NCBI GenBank assembly: GCA_016801845.1
Contig: CM028906.1
Coordinates: 7,041,001-7,105,000 of the forward strand
Direction of reading: 5' to 3'
DNA from: Polydactylus sextarius
Taxonomy: Eukaryota > Chordata > Actinopteri > Polynemidae
DNA length: 64,000 nt
Positions 40,529-55,161 of this stretch are shown here, piece by piece. The position numbers were made by a program, and so were the translations under genes. Within the stretch, counting starts at the first letter, position 1. Every line of letters starts with the position of its first letter. The notes beneath the pieces were generated by a model. That model saw only the letters and a list, made by a program, of their open reading frames with translations. It did no database searches and had not been told where the DNA came from.

Positions 40529-40867
40529 TAATCCGATATTTACACTTTTCACAAGATGTCTGGGCAACAAGGTTCTCAGAAATGAAGCGCTGCTTCACTG
40601 GGTCACACCCAGAGAGGATGAAAAGAAGAAAAAATATATCAGAAGATACAAAAAAAAATGTGCAACCCAAAAAAAATAAACCCTCCATAACAACAACAAA
40701 AAAAAAAAGTTAACTTCTTTCCAGGTTAAGTATCCGTGGGCCAACACATCCATCGAGTTTAGTTCCTTAGTTTGTCTCGGCTCGTCGTCCACAGGTGGGT
40801 GGTCAGGGAGGAAAGTTAAAGTCATCTCAGTAGAAGTGCTGAAGCCAGGCAGCAGACTGCTTCCTCT

Positions 40868-40975
40868 TTAGTAGATGACCTCGTACACAGTGGCCTTCTT
40901 GTCACCGGATCCCGTCACGATGTATTTGTCATCTGCAGAGATGTCACAGCTCAGGACGGAGGACGACTCCTTCGA
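40868..40975 (-). CDS. tle3: tle3 last coding exon, with stop codon
   Basis: 108 bp including the TAA stop at 40868-40870. It reads [20 protein letters not shown] then [15 protein letters not shown], the invariant TLE carboxyl terminus that closes the propeller. Acceptor TTCTTCCACAG. Confidence 0.97.
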
Positions 40976-43900
40976 CTGTGGAAGAAAATAAAAGTCATTA
41001 AATCCTGCTCATATGTTTCAGGTTTCCTATTATTTATCTATTTATTTGTGGCGATGAAATGGAAGAAGATTATTATTTTTTTTTTTATATCTCACACACA
41101 TTAAACAAATCAAAGCCTTAGCACGTCTGTGAGCTACATCAGGCTAAATCAACTTAGCTCATGTAGCAAGTGTAAATGTGAAACCTCAGTGCTGCCTCTA
41201 ATGGGTCCTTTTAAGGTCGCTATGCTGCACTTAATTTAATGGACTTCTTCATTTCCTTTATATTTGACAACAGAGTTTCAACTAACTAATTAATTCACAA
41301 CCTACAATTCACAGTAAAAAACTGAAACAACTGATAAATTATCAACTTACATATTGAACAGTGCTATAACTTTAATATTTTTTTATACTTCTGACAAAAA
41401 CTGTGTTTGTCTTGTTTACCTGGAATATGCTGGCACCATAAGGAGTCCTCCATGCGTTCAGCAGATTGTCCTTCCCTGTGCTTACAAACCATTTACCTGT
41501 AAACAGAAACAGACGTCTTGAGAACATAATCTGAAGGTGTGTGTGTGTGTGCTCTACACACAGTTGTGTTTGTTTTCACAAACCTGTTCACCACTGTCTT
41601 TTCTATGGACTGTACCTTCAGCAGCTATCGTGACTGTAATAACCTTATCAATGACCATAAAAAAATAATAGAGGAAATACTATTACATAAACAATCATAA
41701 AAGGCACATAATGAAGGAGACTCGCACATTTCCACTCTGATAATTATTTAAATCACCCTCTGATTAATTACCCAACTGACTAGTTGGGTAATGATTTAAT
41801 TAGTGACAGCAACAGCTCTGAAACAGTCAGCATGTGAATGAACCAGTTCTGTGGTGGCAGAGATGGGAGACTGAGCTGTGGGGCTTTGGTGAGAGAGAAT
41901 GAAAATACGCTGACGTTTCTGAGGTGATTTTAAAACTTAATTTGTCTGAGCCTTGTAACCAGCTGCTCTGCCCGATAGGCAGAATCTTTTTAACTCAACA
42001 ATCGACTGATACATTTCTCTAACACACATGTTTGGAAAAGAACAGCATCTTTGCTCACGAACACAGCTTCAAGCCTATATTATAGGCAACATAGACTCTT
42101 GAGATGAAGAAATTACCATAACAACAATAAGAAACGTTGTATTTTAATCTCGCACCACTCTGCAAGTGACTAAAAGAGTCACTGAATGATAGGCGACATC
42201 TTCAACAGTATTATTAACCTTATTTAACGTTATTAACCTACTGTGGTATGTTTGTCCACACAAATACTGATGCCCCAACTTCAAAAAAATAAAAAATAAA
42301 ATGATGGTCTAACCACCACAAAATTCCATTCATTTATGCAACTGTTCAATTCATTTTCCAAAGGTTTTCTTGTGCTACTTTTTGTCTTAAATGTTATTTC
42401 ATGTCTTCCAGGCCTGATGGAGAAAATGAAATGCCCCAAATACATCACATTTTAATATATTTGGTTAAAAAACATCAGATTTTGTTTCATGTTTTATTGG
42501 TGTAACTGTACTTCAAATGTAAATTTTTTCGTGTGTCATTAAACTCTAATATTTCTCAAAAAGGATGTGACTCCCACGTCCCCCTCTCTGTCTGGTACTT
42601 ACCACAGTAGGCGAACTTGAGTGAGAGGACGCAGCTTTCATGCAGGTGCAGCTGGTATTTATCGGGCTTGGTGTGGTGAAGCACCTCCACGTTGCTGCTC
42701 TCCATGCCGACAGCCAACCATTCTCCAGTGGGGCAGTAGCCCAGTGAGAAGATCTGCAACAAGAAAACAGTATTTCCTCATTTGAAATGAAGCCTACTTA
42801 AATCCAAGGATTACCAAAGGAATACACAGCGCTGATTCATCGATGTGGTGCTAATTCATGAACTAATCTTTGTGTGATGTGACTGCTACATCTGGAGTGA
42901 ATTGGATGAAAGGTTGGACACGTTTTCTCTACCTGTGAGGTAAAGTCATGTTGCTGGAGCTGCCGTCCCTCCCTCAAATCCCAGGAACGCACGGTGTTGT
43001 CGAGCCCTCCAGTCCACAGTTTGGTCCCGTCGTGGGAGATATCGATACAGCTGGCTCCATCTGTGTGGCCCTGGAACTGCCTGGAACAGGACAACACCAA
43101 ACATCAAGTCAGGACAATGAGGCCGTTTTATGTTGGTGGTCAAACATTTTATTCCTCAAACACAATGAGATGTGTATTAAAAAGAATTCCTGTGACACAC
43201 GTCACCGCGTTTCGCTAAAAAGTCGATAACCACGGTACCGACCTCACAAGAGTCTGGTTGTGAAGGTCCCACACGGCAATATTTCCATCTGAGCAGCAGG
43301 AGAAGCAGACCTTGGCGTCAGGGCTGATGGCCAGAGCGTAGCAGGCCGGAGCAGAGGAAGTGAGCTCTGCCTTTATGCGGGGTGTCTGCGAGGCCAGATC
43401 CCAGATGGTCAGCGTGCTGGCCTCTCCACCCACTATTAGGGTGCGGCCGTCAGGCAACAGCTTGCAGGAGCGGATGTAATTGTCTCTGTTCTGGAGCGGA
43501 AACAAAAGAGCGTCGTCACAATCTTGATGACTGGATGTAATTATGTGTAATTTCTTCAACATGTGAGAGCTACATGATCAAACTCAATTGCACTTCTGTA
43601 ATATAAAGAGATTACTACTGTGTATCCACAGGATCATCTACACTTTAAGTCGAAGGGAGATTTTCTTTGACAACTGAAGTTTTTACTGCCACTGACTCAC
43701 TTTCATGGTAAAGTGAAGATGTGGATGTCAGCTTTAACAAGAGGTGCAGGGAGAGAGAGAGAGAGAGAGGGCTGCAGTTGCTGGCCAGGCTCCAAGAGAG
43801 CAGAAAGACAGATCAATAGGACTGAGGAAGCTCTTGGTCGAATTAAAACAGCACCCTGATGGCTTTATAAGACCCAATTGCACTCTGGATGCACCTTAAG

Positions 43901-46900
43901 GGTGTTGGAGGCCATATGAGTTGAGCGGCATGAAGCCGCAGTATCAGAATGAGGAATGGGAGGCAGTTGGGTGGGAGTAATGAGCTGGGTAATGGCAGAC
44001 AGGGTTGGCCAATCAGAGCATCATTACTCAGCAGGCTTTTTTTTCTCAGTAAGGATTATTTCAGCACAGCAGCGAGACGCTTTGCTGAATAATTCACATC
44101 TCTATCTGTCGGGATCTGAGGGGAAATCTATGGTGGGATGTGGAGTCGGGCTACATTTGATGCTCAGGAAAAGTCGATCACAGTGACCTCATGAAACATG
44201 AGGAGTTTATGTCTCTGTTCCGTATGGAAGCTGTCTTACCAATGTGAAATGGCTGCAGTAAAAACACACATGTAAAACATCTGTCTGTCTTGCTGTCTCG
44301 CTGTGACTTGTAACAACAATAACATGTAGTTACCAGGCAGTCGAGCTGGGACACTGGGCTCTTGCTGCCTGGTTGGCTGATGTCCCAGATCTTGACACAG
44401 CCCTTGCCGCCGGTGTAGACGTGACGCGTGGGGTTGCTGATGGTGACGGCGCAAACCACCTCCCCGTGGCTCAGTGTGTTGATTTGGCGAGCGTGGCGCG
44501 GGATGCCCGGGCCTATCAGCGCATCTGGAGGGAAGGGCACGGGCTGCATCTGACCATCTGCACTCACATGAAAGGAATAAGCTCTGCAGAGGACAGAGGG
44601 AGGAAGCGGTGGTCGGTTGGAGCTAAGAAATGTATCACCTGTCAGTAAGAACTGACTCTAATTGCAAAAAAAACAAAAACACAAAAACAAAAAAAAACAA
44701 AAAAAACACAGATACTCACGGTTTTCCTCCAGAAATGGAGGTGAGGGTGGCTGGCAGGCCTGGACCTCTCATGTGGGGATGAGGGTCGAACCCAGCCTGA
44801 ACAAGCAAAAAGAGAAAGAGTTAAAACCCTGCAAAGACAAATTAGACTGAACTAATATTCATATTGAAAACTATGCTTGAGTTATACAGCTCACGCCTTG
44901 AGGAACCATCATTTCCAGGCAAATACCCCCAAAAGGTGCAAATTCAGCTTCAACTGCATAAAGTCTTTGCACAAGGCTACAGCTTCCCACTTGCTAATGC
45001 TAATGAAAGCCTGGGAGATTTTCAAACATGGAGATGTGTTTTGCAGGCGAACGTCTTTTTTTTTTTTTTTTTTAAACCTTTAGAATGCTAACTAACAAAC
45101 ATCAAAGTAAAAGAGCTGGGTTGTCTTTGTACTCTCTCATTATGTACACACAACAAGCTGCAGCCAGGCAAGCAGAAATATTCACTGTGAGGAAAACACA
45201 GAAAGAATGCTCAAGTTGCTCAAAGTCATTCTGTGAACACTCCAATCCAACACTTTCCAACCTGCAGCTGTGGTGGTGAGGGCCTGTTGCATCAAACTAA
45301 TGGAGGTGGACTATGGACTGTGTGAATTTACTGATACATTTATTGAATATTTACAATTGGTGAGCGTCCATAGGCGGCAGCAGCTGCAGCACTCATCTGT
45401 GGTGAAATGAGGCCCGGATAAACTCCCGGGCTGGTCAGGGATCCGTTCATCTCGTGATGACCCATCATAGCAAACGGGGTGGCGTAGGAGCCCGCGATGG
45501 ACAGTGGTGTGCGCAGGGCAGGGGCAGCTAGAGAAAACAAAAACCGATTATCCTTCTGTCAAACAATTAATGAATGCAGCAGTGAGGTGCATTCTTCATG
45601 TTTACGTACCTAACGCCTCCATACCCGGTGGTTTGCCCATGGTTAGAGGCCGTAGTCCTGGAGTGGTGCTGGTTCCTGGTGTCGGTGCCTCGTTCCTCGG
45701 TGTAGGTGTGTTGGACTTGAGGCTCGGTGTGGACGACTTGTCATTCTGAAACAGAAATACTCTTTGACCTTTGTGTACAACCCTGATTTGTATCCTCTTA
45801 CTGTAGTTTACTTCCTCTCACCAATGAAACAGCCTCTATACCAGAGTAAAACGAAAAAAAAATCCCTTGGTGAGTCAAAAATACTCCCAGTGGCAGGGAA
45901 ATCCAGAGTGACAATCTGAGTGGACGGCTCAAGGTAATCCAATCTAACACTGACACTTCATTACAGCCACAGGGCGGGGGTGGGTGTATGGGCGTGCGTG
46001 TGTGTCTGGCAGGGGTAGGGGCATAAACCTTTGCTTAGAAGTCAAGCTTGTTAAGAGCAACCAGACGAGCAAGATGGTGGCTCAAACACTTCTCTCATAA
46101 TTAATCCATCTCCTTCCTCTGCAGATCAAGTTAGAGGAGCTGGGGTTTAGCCTGGTGACACACACTAATGAGGGGTGCAGTGAAGCTGTGTGTCATGGGA
46201 GGTGAAGCGTGGTGATGTGGACTATAAATCTATCCTAATCCTTAGTGAAATGGTTTATGTAAAACTGAAGCTTGAGCACTGTTTAGCCTGGTTAGTAAAA
46301 GCCAGTATTAGAGAAAATGGGGGATGGACGGGGAGAGGATGAGACCAAGCAAGAAAAGGAGACAGCCGTTCCCCCGCTGCTGTGTCTCAGGGTTATTTAC
46401 AGCCCCAGGCTGAGGAAGAAATGACCATTTATTGGGTAAGCCATAAAGGAGATTGAGAGGAGTGAGCCACAGGGTTTGATTTCCTGAGAGTGCATCCACC
46501 CTCTGCCCCTTCAAGCCCCTCATAGCAGCCAACTGCTAAGCCTTGTGTGTATTAGTCCTTCACACAAACACCCACTTCACTTGACAAATGCCCTTTAGTC
46601 TGTCAGTTCACCCTTCATGCCCTCCACTGTAACCTCCTCCTTATTTCATCATTTCGCTGGTTTCTCAGCGTGTCCCCGTTCACTCACATGGGCGTGGTCC
46701 TTAGCTTTGGAGGATGGCGTGCTGCCCGAGGACGCGACGGAGGCCGGGCTGTTGGGAGCGGCGTCCTTCTTCAGAACGCGTGATTTGTCCAGGCCGTTTT
46801 CTGGGGGGGTGTGAGCCGGGCTGACTCGCGGGGTAACTGGATCCTACGGAGTTAAACGAGACAGACAGAGAGCAAGACTGAGCAAACAGACCGGAGGAAA

Positions 46901-49900
46901 GCCACTGGCATGTACATGTAGGTCAAACAAACCGGGGCCTCATGTGCAAACACAGATAAATATACTCATGCGTGCTCGTACTCTCCCTCACACACATACA
47001 CACACTTTTCATTCACCTGTCACTCCCTTTTCCCTTTGTATTCTTTGTCTTACTTTCTGCATGAATGGCAAAAGACATACAACCAGTAAGCACACACTCA
47101 CATCACACACAACCAATATTGTGACAGACTTTTTTTGGCCTCTACAGACAAAAGAGCTGTGTTTAGTTTCTATGTGGTGTTCACACTGGAATGTGACTGA
47201 ACAACTTGACTCAAACGCAGTCTCACCTCATTGGAAACATCAACCACCAAGTCGTCACTTTTGTCTCCGTCGCTCTCCTGAAATGAAGGAGTGACGGGTT
47301 GAGTCTAGACACTGTTACAATTACAATGAACATGAAAGACAGAAGTGCATGCAACTTTTAATACATAACAAAAACAGATTCGTGTACAAATCAGTACAAA
47401 TCTAACAACTGTTTATTTGCTAAGACCTAGCTCTGAGACAGAATTATTTTAGCTGCTTATGTTGGTGAATCTGAAGTAAACTCATGTTCATTTCATTCTT
47501 TATTCTCTGGATATTACCAGTTTGAATAAAACATCTAGAATATAAAGCATCACCAAATCTGTGGCAGTTAAACAGTGAAAGAGCAGATAATAAAGACGGT
47601 GTAGATTTCCAAATATTTATTCTTTGACTTCTTTACTTCTGTCCTAAAGGGTGACGTTGTTTATCACTGGTCAACTACAGCCAACAGTGAGTTAAACCAG
47701 TTTAGAACCACACCAAGAGTTTGAGTGGCAATGTTACAAAGTCATTAATGTCACCAGAACAAACAAAGAACCCAATAAAGACACTCACATATCTGTCTTT
47801 GTCATCCACTTTGCGTTTCTTGGAGTCGAGCCCGTAATCTGAAGAGCCGCGGTGCTTCTCACTCGCTGCCCGCAGACTGTCTGATGGCGACACCGAGTTA
47901 TTCTGCCAACAACAACATGCGGACAGACCACATAATCAGTCTACAGTTCCCTCTGAGCCTGCTGTACATTTCACTCTGAGCATCCTCAGAATGCGTCAAT
48001 AATTATATGATGTTCTTCAACATACAGGAATGTGCTTAAACTTGTGTGAACATTACTGTGTGTTGTGTTGTGTACACTGCAGAAAGTTTTACGTGAGGAA
48101 GCGGGCTCTGCAAAAATATCATCATCTTACACTACTATTGGCTTAGGGAGCAAGATGTATATGACTAAAAAAGGGAAAAAAAAAAAAAAATCAAGCACTG
48201 GCCTGTCAGCAGGTGCCCTTCACAGTTTAGTAAATGTTTTGGGGCTGCAGTGAGTGACAAAACCTCAGAAACCAGAAAAACTAGGAACTGCCAAATGGTG
48301 CATTTAAATTCAGGCATGGCTCTGTAGACAATATTGACTGTAAAGCTAAACTATGATGCTCCTGAAGTGAACAAGACTGATTTAAGATAAAAGAGACAGA
48401 AGAGGATTCTGGGACAGCTTAGCCCTGCTGCTGCAACCGAGGCAATGGAGCGAATAGGAAACAGACAAGACAGCTGAGGAAAGACACAAACACAGAAAAT
48501 ACCACCAGAAGACTCACAGCAAGGTGACCCACAGAGCCAAGTGAGTGGAAATGTGAGGCAGGAGCAGAGTGCAATGTGGGATATTCAACATATACAAACA
48601 TATACACACACACAACCGGACATCTAATCCTCTTGAGGACTGAGCTGGTCACACGCTTCACGGGCAACATTAACAATCCAGTACTTTACCGTGTACTGTA
48701 CCATGCTAGTACATGCAAATACAAAAAAAAATGTGACCACGATCCATCAGTGTGAGAGAGCCATGGAGGTGACTACAGTGGTCTCTGAGTGTGTGTGTGT
48801 GTGTGTGATAAAACAGCAGAAAATGACAGACAGCAAAGTTCATGAAAATCAACCAAAATAAAAAAGAGGAAGGAAAGAAATCCACCATAGAGGGAACCTG
48901 GACAAGAGTGCAATGTTAAGACACAAAGAGGGTGTTGCCAGTAGAGAAAAGAGCCATGAAAGAGGCAGCGCGAGAAAATGAGAAAAAAAGAGGAAGAAAG
49001 ACAAAGAGAGCAAAACAGGAAAGGAACTTGGCAAGCAATGAGAGCGTAGCAGTGTGGCAATGAGTTCTCCCCACTAGTGGGAATGCCCGGACAGGCTGGC
49101 ACTCTCTCAGAAGCAGCAAACTGGGTTTTTGTAGTCTGGGCACTGGTGTGGTGGGGTGGCACTGCCAAACAGCCCGAATGGCAGGGAGGGGGAGGGAGGG
49201 AGGGAGGAGGGATGGAGTGGGGAGGCCAGCAAACCCTGAGGCCAGCCCACACTGTCAGACAGCTCAACAAATCCCTGCCTTCATCACACACAGAAAGATG
49301 TGGTGAAAGAGGGAAAAGGAAGATGTCCGACATCTTGGCTGCGAATGACGGAAAGAAAAAGAGGAGCAGCAGAGAAGAGGTAACAGCTTGAAAACTGTGA
49401 AAGGATGACATTAAAAAAGGCCTCCTGAGCCGAGGAGAGCAGAGAGTGACGATTAAAAAGAAAAAACACTGTGGTTGCACAGTTAATGGCGCGCGCACAC
49501 ACTCACTTATACCACCCCCTTCACAAACTGCCCCTGCCTTGGCCACCGCACAGACTCAGACTTTTCCTGGAGGTTTCAGCCAACCCAGCAGATTTCTGCC
49601 ATTTCCACATCCCTTTTTCTTGGGTCAAAATATGGAAATGTGTTCAGCTACTATTGTGGAAAAAAAAAAGCCACAAAAAGAGTCATAGTCTGGCTCAGTG
49701 TGAAGAAGCCTCCTGACAGACAAAAAATCTCTCACAGCATCACAGTCCATCTGTGACGCTGTGATGAGCCGGTGACCTTTAAAGACTTGCTTAGACTCAA
49801 TAACCCTGCACTTGCCTCCAACTGTGGTATCAGATGACCTGAGACAACAGGAGAGGAAGACTCTGTGTGTGAATGTGCACTGGGAGGGAGGGTGGGATGT

Positions 49901-52900
49901 GGGGAGATATGGTAAGGTAGAGTTGGCAGCCGCCCGTCACCATACGAGATGAGGGAGAGTTTGGGTTCCCTTCAGACATGAGTGGGCCCATTCAGGATGG
50001 CCAGCCAATGGGAACTCAATCCAGCCAAGCAGATCCAACAGAGTGTTATGCGCCAGCTAACTGAGGACTTTAAGCCAGTCCAATAAACAAGGACTTTAAC
50101 ATGAGAAGGAAGATAGAGAGATAGATAAAGACAGTGAGAGACAGAGGAGGAGAGAAGAGACAGAGGAGAGCAGAGAATAAATTTATATTAAAAATAGAAG
50201 GGGAGAGAGGTAGATAAAAGGAGATGAAAAGGAGTCAGATATTGGACACATGCAACAGTAAATCCTCTAAAGTGGAGGGGGACGAAAAGAAGGAGTCAAA
50301 GTCGCTTTTAATTGTGCTGAAATTAAAGGAGGTAGCTGACTGCTAATCCTCACCCAGTGATTGGAGTCATTTTCCACCTGGATTAGATGGCCCTAGCTTA
50401 TTTGGCCAGACTTCATTATTTGATTTCAGTCAGCTTATACCCCCCGGAGAACAAAAATGTGTATGTTCTTACACACAGAGCATGAATTTCTACTGAGCAG
50501 AGGGTTTAAGTCCATGTAAAGTAAACCCAATCACCAAACACAATGAGCCGGCAGCCGGCAAAGTCAAGACACACAGGAGATGAGAGTGAACGTACCGTGC
50601 TCGACTCGCGTTCTTTCAGAGGAAGGGCCAGAGGCGAGTGAAAAGATGAGGGGCCAGGAGGGAGAAAGCAAAACACAAATTAGTATGGATGTCACCACAC
50701 CTAAGTGATCAGACCATAGTAACAACATAATTCAGCTACATAAATACACTCATATGTGCAGCTCAGCATAATTCATGTTACAACTCGTAATCACAACTTT
50801 GACATCAAGATCCTGTTTAATCACCAGCAAGAGATTTTCTTTTGTCTTTTTCTGATCTTAAGTTCATCAGGTTGACCCTCAAATGAACTGTATGACCTTT
50901 GACGCCCTGAGAAATGGCTGAAGGCCACCTGGACTGAACACATTTATTAATTATGCACTAACATTTACAACAGCACGCTTGATGCATTACTAGAATAACC
51001 TGTTATCACAGACTTCAGATTTATAATTAAAGATGATTCACAAACGTCTCCTTTTGGCTTCTTATAAAGTGAGAAACTCCAGAGTATTTATTTATCACAG
51101 TTTCAGTGTGCACCACAAGAATCTATTGTTGATAATATTAACTTATTAACATTTACAACTGCAGATTTGAAGACACATCATTAAGTGAGGATGTCCAAAG
51201 TTCATCAATTAATAACTCATTTGCCACTGACATCTGGATGAACAGTCTAGTTTTTGTAATTAAAACTATGTCAAAACATCAGTGGGAAAAACTTGTGATA
51301 AAACCTGTATAAACATTTTCTCGCCTAGTAACTCTTTACATAAACACTTAGAGTGACATGTTTCTATGATAGATGTATTTGGCTGGTGAAACCTGTTCTT
51401 GGCAGTTAGAGTCACCCATCAGCGCTAAAGTGCTGCAGGCGGCGCATGTGGCAGGCTGTGCTCCTCACCTCGGTGCTCCAGGTCGTGGTGGTTCTTCTCA
51501 TCCTTTACAGGCAGGTGGGCCTGGCTGCCAAGAGCGCCGAGAGCCAGCAGGCCGGAGCCAGCGCCTGTCACAGGGGGGAGGCCAGGCGGCTGCAGGCCTG
51601 AGGGGTGAGGGGGCAGCTGCACCGGGGGTCCGTGTGCCGCGTGAGAGAGGTGCTGAGCCTGAAGCTGCTGCTGCTGTAAACAAATGCAAAGAGACAGGAG
51701 ACAAGACAGAGGACAAATGGGTCGGCTGGAAAGCGAATCCATGAATGACCGCACTCTACTCATGCATTAGAGCTGGCTTTGACAACATTTAGTTCAAGGC
51801 CAAACCATTTATGCATAATAGCAGCCTGACAGTGGCTGCCAACATGCTGATCCAGCTCATTCACTGTGTGAGGGGAAAAACAGATTCCGTCCATGGCTGC
51901 AGACGCACTGTACGGTTATCATCTGGTTCAAAGTGGCCGAGAAGAACAACAGTCAAACAGTTTGAGAGCACTTTGATTTCAAAAACATTTGTGGCGTATC
52001 GTTTTATCTTACGTTTTCATGGTCTTCGGCATCTGTGTGTTCATTGTTAATCCACAATAGAATAAATACTGTATCAAGAGGCAGTAATATGAGTCATTCA
52101 AGCTGATTTATCATATTAATTACACATTAATGAAAGAATCTTTTTTAAATGTGAGTGTACTTAGATATGTTCATCTCTGTTCTCTTTTGTTTAATTAACA
52201 CATTAATAGTTTAATCAGTTAAATGCCAGATAATAGTGAAAAACATCTCTAGAAACTAAACTGATGAAAACAGATTCAATGTGAAATAAAACAAGAAGCA
52301 ACAAGAACAAATGTTGGTTCATCAAAAATGATTTAAACAGCTGCACATGAATGAGCTACAACTTTGTGCCTGCGAACAAGACTCCTGGTTTGTGTTGACG
52401 TCCTTTTGTTTTTCATATATCTCTTCACTTATCACCAAATTACTCAACATTTAATTATGATCACATAAATTATGATCCTATTAAATGGTACAGGAGGTTT
52501 ACATTAGATGTCACTGCAGGTGGTCAGGGACATTCTGGAGGGTTTTTCCCAAACAGTTGGGACAGTTAAAAATCAATAGGTCTACACTTGAAACCCTCAA
52601 AACCTCTCAACACTCTGGAAAACCAAGCCAGCACACCCACTCTAGCAAAATGCTGTTAAGCACAGACAGCGGAGAGCGCGCACACGCATACACACCTCCC
52701 AAGAGGCCACCGAATGTCTGTGTGTAAGAGGCAAGCAGCGAGGAGTGAGTAGATAGACAGGAGTTAAATAGCCACTCAGGCAAGAGGGAAGCAAGTGCTT
52801 TAAAACAAGGTTAAATAACACTTAGCACATCTATCAACCGCCTCTCTAAAAAAAAAAAAAAAAAAAAAAAGGAAAAAACATGATTGCTATTCTGCTTGGC

Positions 52901-55115
52901 AGATAGAACTTCAATAGCCTCATCCATACATTCATTACATAAAATGAAAGAACTAGACGAGGGTGCACCTAATGGCTCGCCATATTTAAAGGTTTAGTTA
53001 GCAGCTGGCTATTATTCAGTGGACTCATTATGTCGAGCTGGACCTGAAATCGTACAATGAACATGAGCAACTAAGAGGCGGTATTGTTGATCGATATTGT
53101 ACTGGTCTGACCGGCAGCCTATTTGTTGTCAAAAAGGAAAAAGCAAGCAAAAACAGGGGATGGTGGTGGTGGAGGAAGGGGGGGGGCAGCCAGAACAAGA
53201 AGAGAAGGGAGAGGCAGAATCAGAAAATAACAAGAGAATGAAAGAGAGAGTGAGCGAGGGATTGAGGCAGGGACGTCCCTATTGAGTGTGCCTAATGAGG
53301 AAAAGCGTGCAGGGATCATTATCAAGAAGCCTCATTAGTGAGCAATGGCTGAGGAGAGGAGCAGGGAGAGATGAGGGAAGGGAGCAGCGACGGAGGAGGT
53401 GGGGGCAGAAAAAGAGGGAAAAATTCAGAAAATAAATTGCTTCCAATTCAATATTCATGGATAAAGAGCTGGCTTCCTTTCACACTTATCTTTTTTCATT
53501 ATGTGTAAATGCCGCTGCAGCTCAGGCTACTTCCACAGGAAACAGGCAATTAAAGTTAACTAGGCGAAGCTGGCTCCCTGCAGAACAGTACTGTCAGGTG
53601 GAACAAGCATCAACAGCAGCAGCACAAACCAGCTGGCACACTGGCTTAGTAAGTCTAGCAATGATCACCACATTACCTACTTATCCTGTGCTTTACAACA
53701 AATTTTCTTCAGTTGTTTGCGACAAAGATAAGACTGCACCCTGCGCTAAACTGACTGATTTCAGTATTGAAATGGGGCCAAGGTGCAGGAAAACTATTTT
53801 TGAGGTTAGTCGCCAGATAAAGGAGGTGTTGTCAAATCTGTGACACCCAAGTGAGACGGACAAAAGACAAGACGCCAGAAATATCCAAACACACCCGAGT
53901 CGTGCTTTAGCTCCCGTTGAAATTGTCTCTCTTCACAAAGACATGTGTTATGCTGCCAGCAAGCAATTCACAAGACTTGAGAAAAAAACACACTGGTTCT
54001 TCTTGATGTCTCATAACCTCCCTGAACATAGACCATGAATGCTGGGTAGACACTGTGAGGTGGTTGCTGCATTAAAGAAGAGAGAGGAAAAGATTCTGCC
54101 GAAACAATACAAGCAACAAAACTATCAGACTATAAAAGATGGTTATTTGATTATTTTGATCAGGATTATTTTGGTTTGAGTGAAAAAAAAAACAACGGTA
54201 TTCAGTTTGCTCTCAAAGAAAAATGTTCCCACGTACGAGACTGAGCCAAACCGTGTGTCACTGTGGACACACTCAAACCAGATGGAAATGCGAGCCTCTG
54301 AATTACAGCAAATGGACGCCCAAAATACAACATGCAAATTTTTCAGAGGTGATCGCTGCTTACAAATCAGCCAGAGTGACACCTGAAACAGCACCAGGCA
54401 GTGTCAGAGTTGTGTGTTCTACAGATTAGCATTTACATAAGGGTTGGTGATAAGCTGCCAGCACCTGTAACTGACTTGTTGACTATTATCCAAGCGTAAT
54501 CGCGCCGTGTGTTGAAATCATGGAAATGACCTAACTTGTTTTCATGTCCTAGTGCCAGCAGGCAGAAAGCTGTCACTGCGTTAGGCAAATTCCGTCTCAC
54601 TTATTTTCATATTTGATTGGTTGGTTTGTATGAGGTGAGTTATAAATACAAAATAAACATTCCAAATCCTAAATTAGATTTAGTCGCGAACATGTCAGTT
54701 AGAAAGCTATCGTCCATGTTTTAAATCTTTCATTTCTCTTCTCAGTGTCTCAATCTCAATGCCAACATTGATTTACATTGGCAGACGCAGTCAAGAAATT
54801 TATGAATGCCTCCCATTAAGCATCTGTTTTTTTGCTCGATTAATAACTTAAACTGAACAATCAAATAATTTATTACCGTTAATTAATCTGCAAATCATAT
54901 ACTGTACATCATGTCCTGACCCTGAAGTTCAGAAGGATTAATTCTTATCATACATAGACTGCCACTCAATGTGTGTGTGTGCGTCTCAAATCTATTCCCT
55001 GATCTAACTGCTGCAGAAAGCTACCTGAGCTTGATGCTCTTTAATGACAAGACTGGAGACGTGGAGATTGATCACCTGTCATGTCTTCACCCCAGTAATG
55101 AAACTCTGTTTTCCT

Positions 55116-55161
<46 letters not shown>

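Larger units (their letters stand above)
39470..40867 (-). other. tle3: tle3 3' untranslated region
   Basis: About 1.4 kb from the stop codon to the tandem poly(A) signal, AT-rich and without a conserved reading frame. It contains an (AT)n tract at 40072-40122 and an AT-rich inverted stretch near 40480-40515. The end is inferred from signal sequences, not from transcript data. Confidence 0.7.

Noticed and set aside
48773..49546. A 257-codon open frame on the minus strand, the longest in the window
   Set aside because: It lies wholly inside a tle3 intron, is rich in Ser, Phe, Leu and Pro because the strand is pyrimidine-rich, ends in a (CA)n-encoded His-Thr run and has no recognisable domain.
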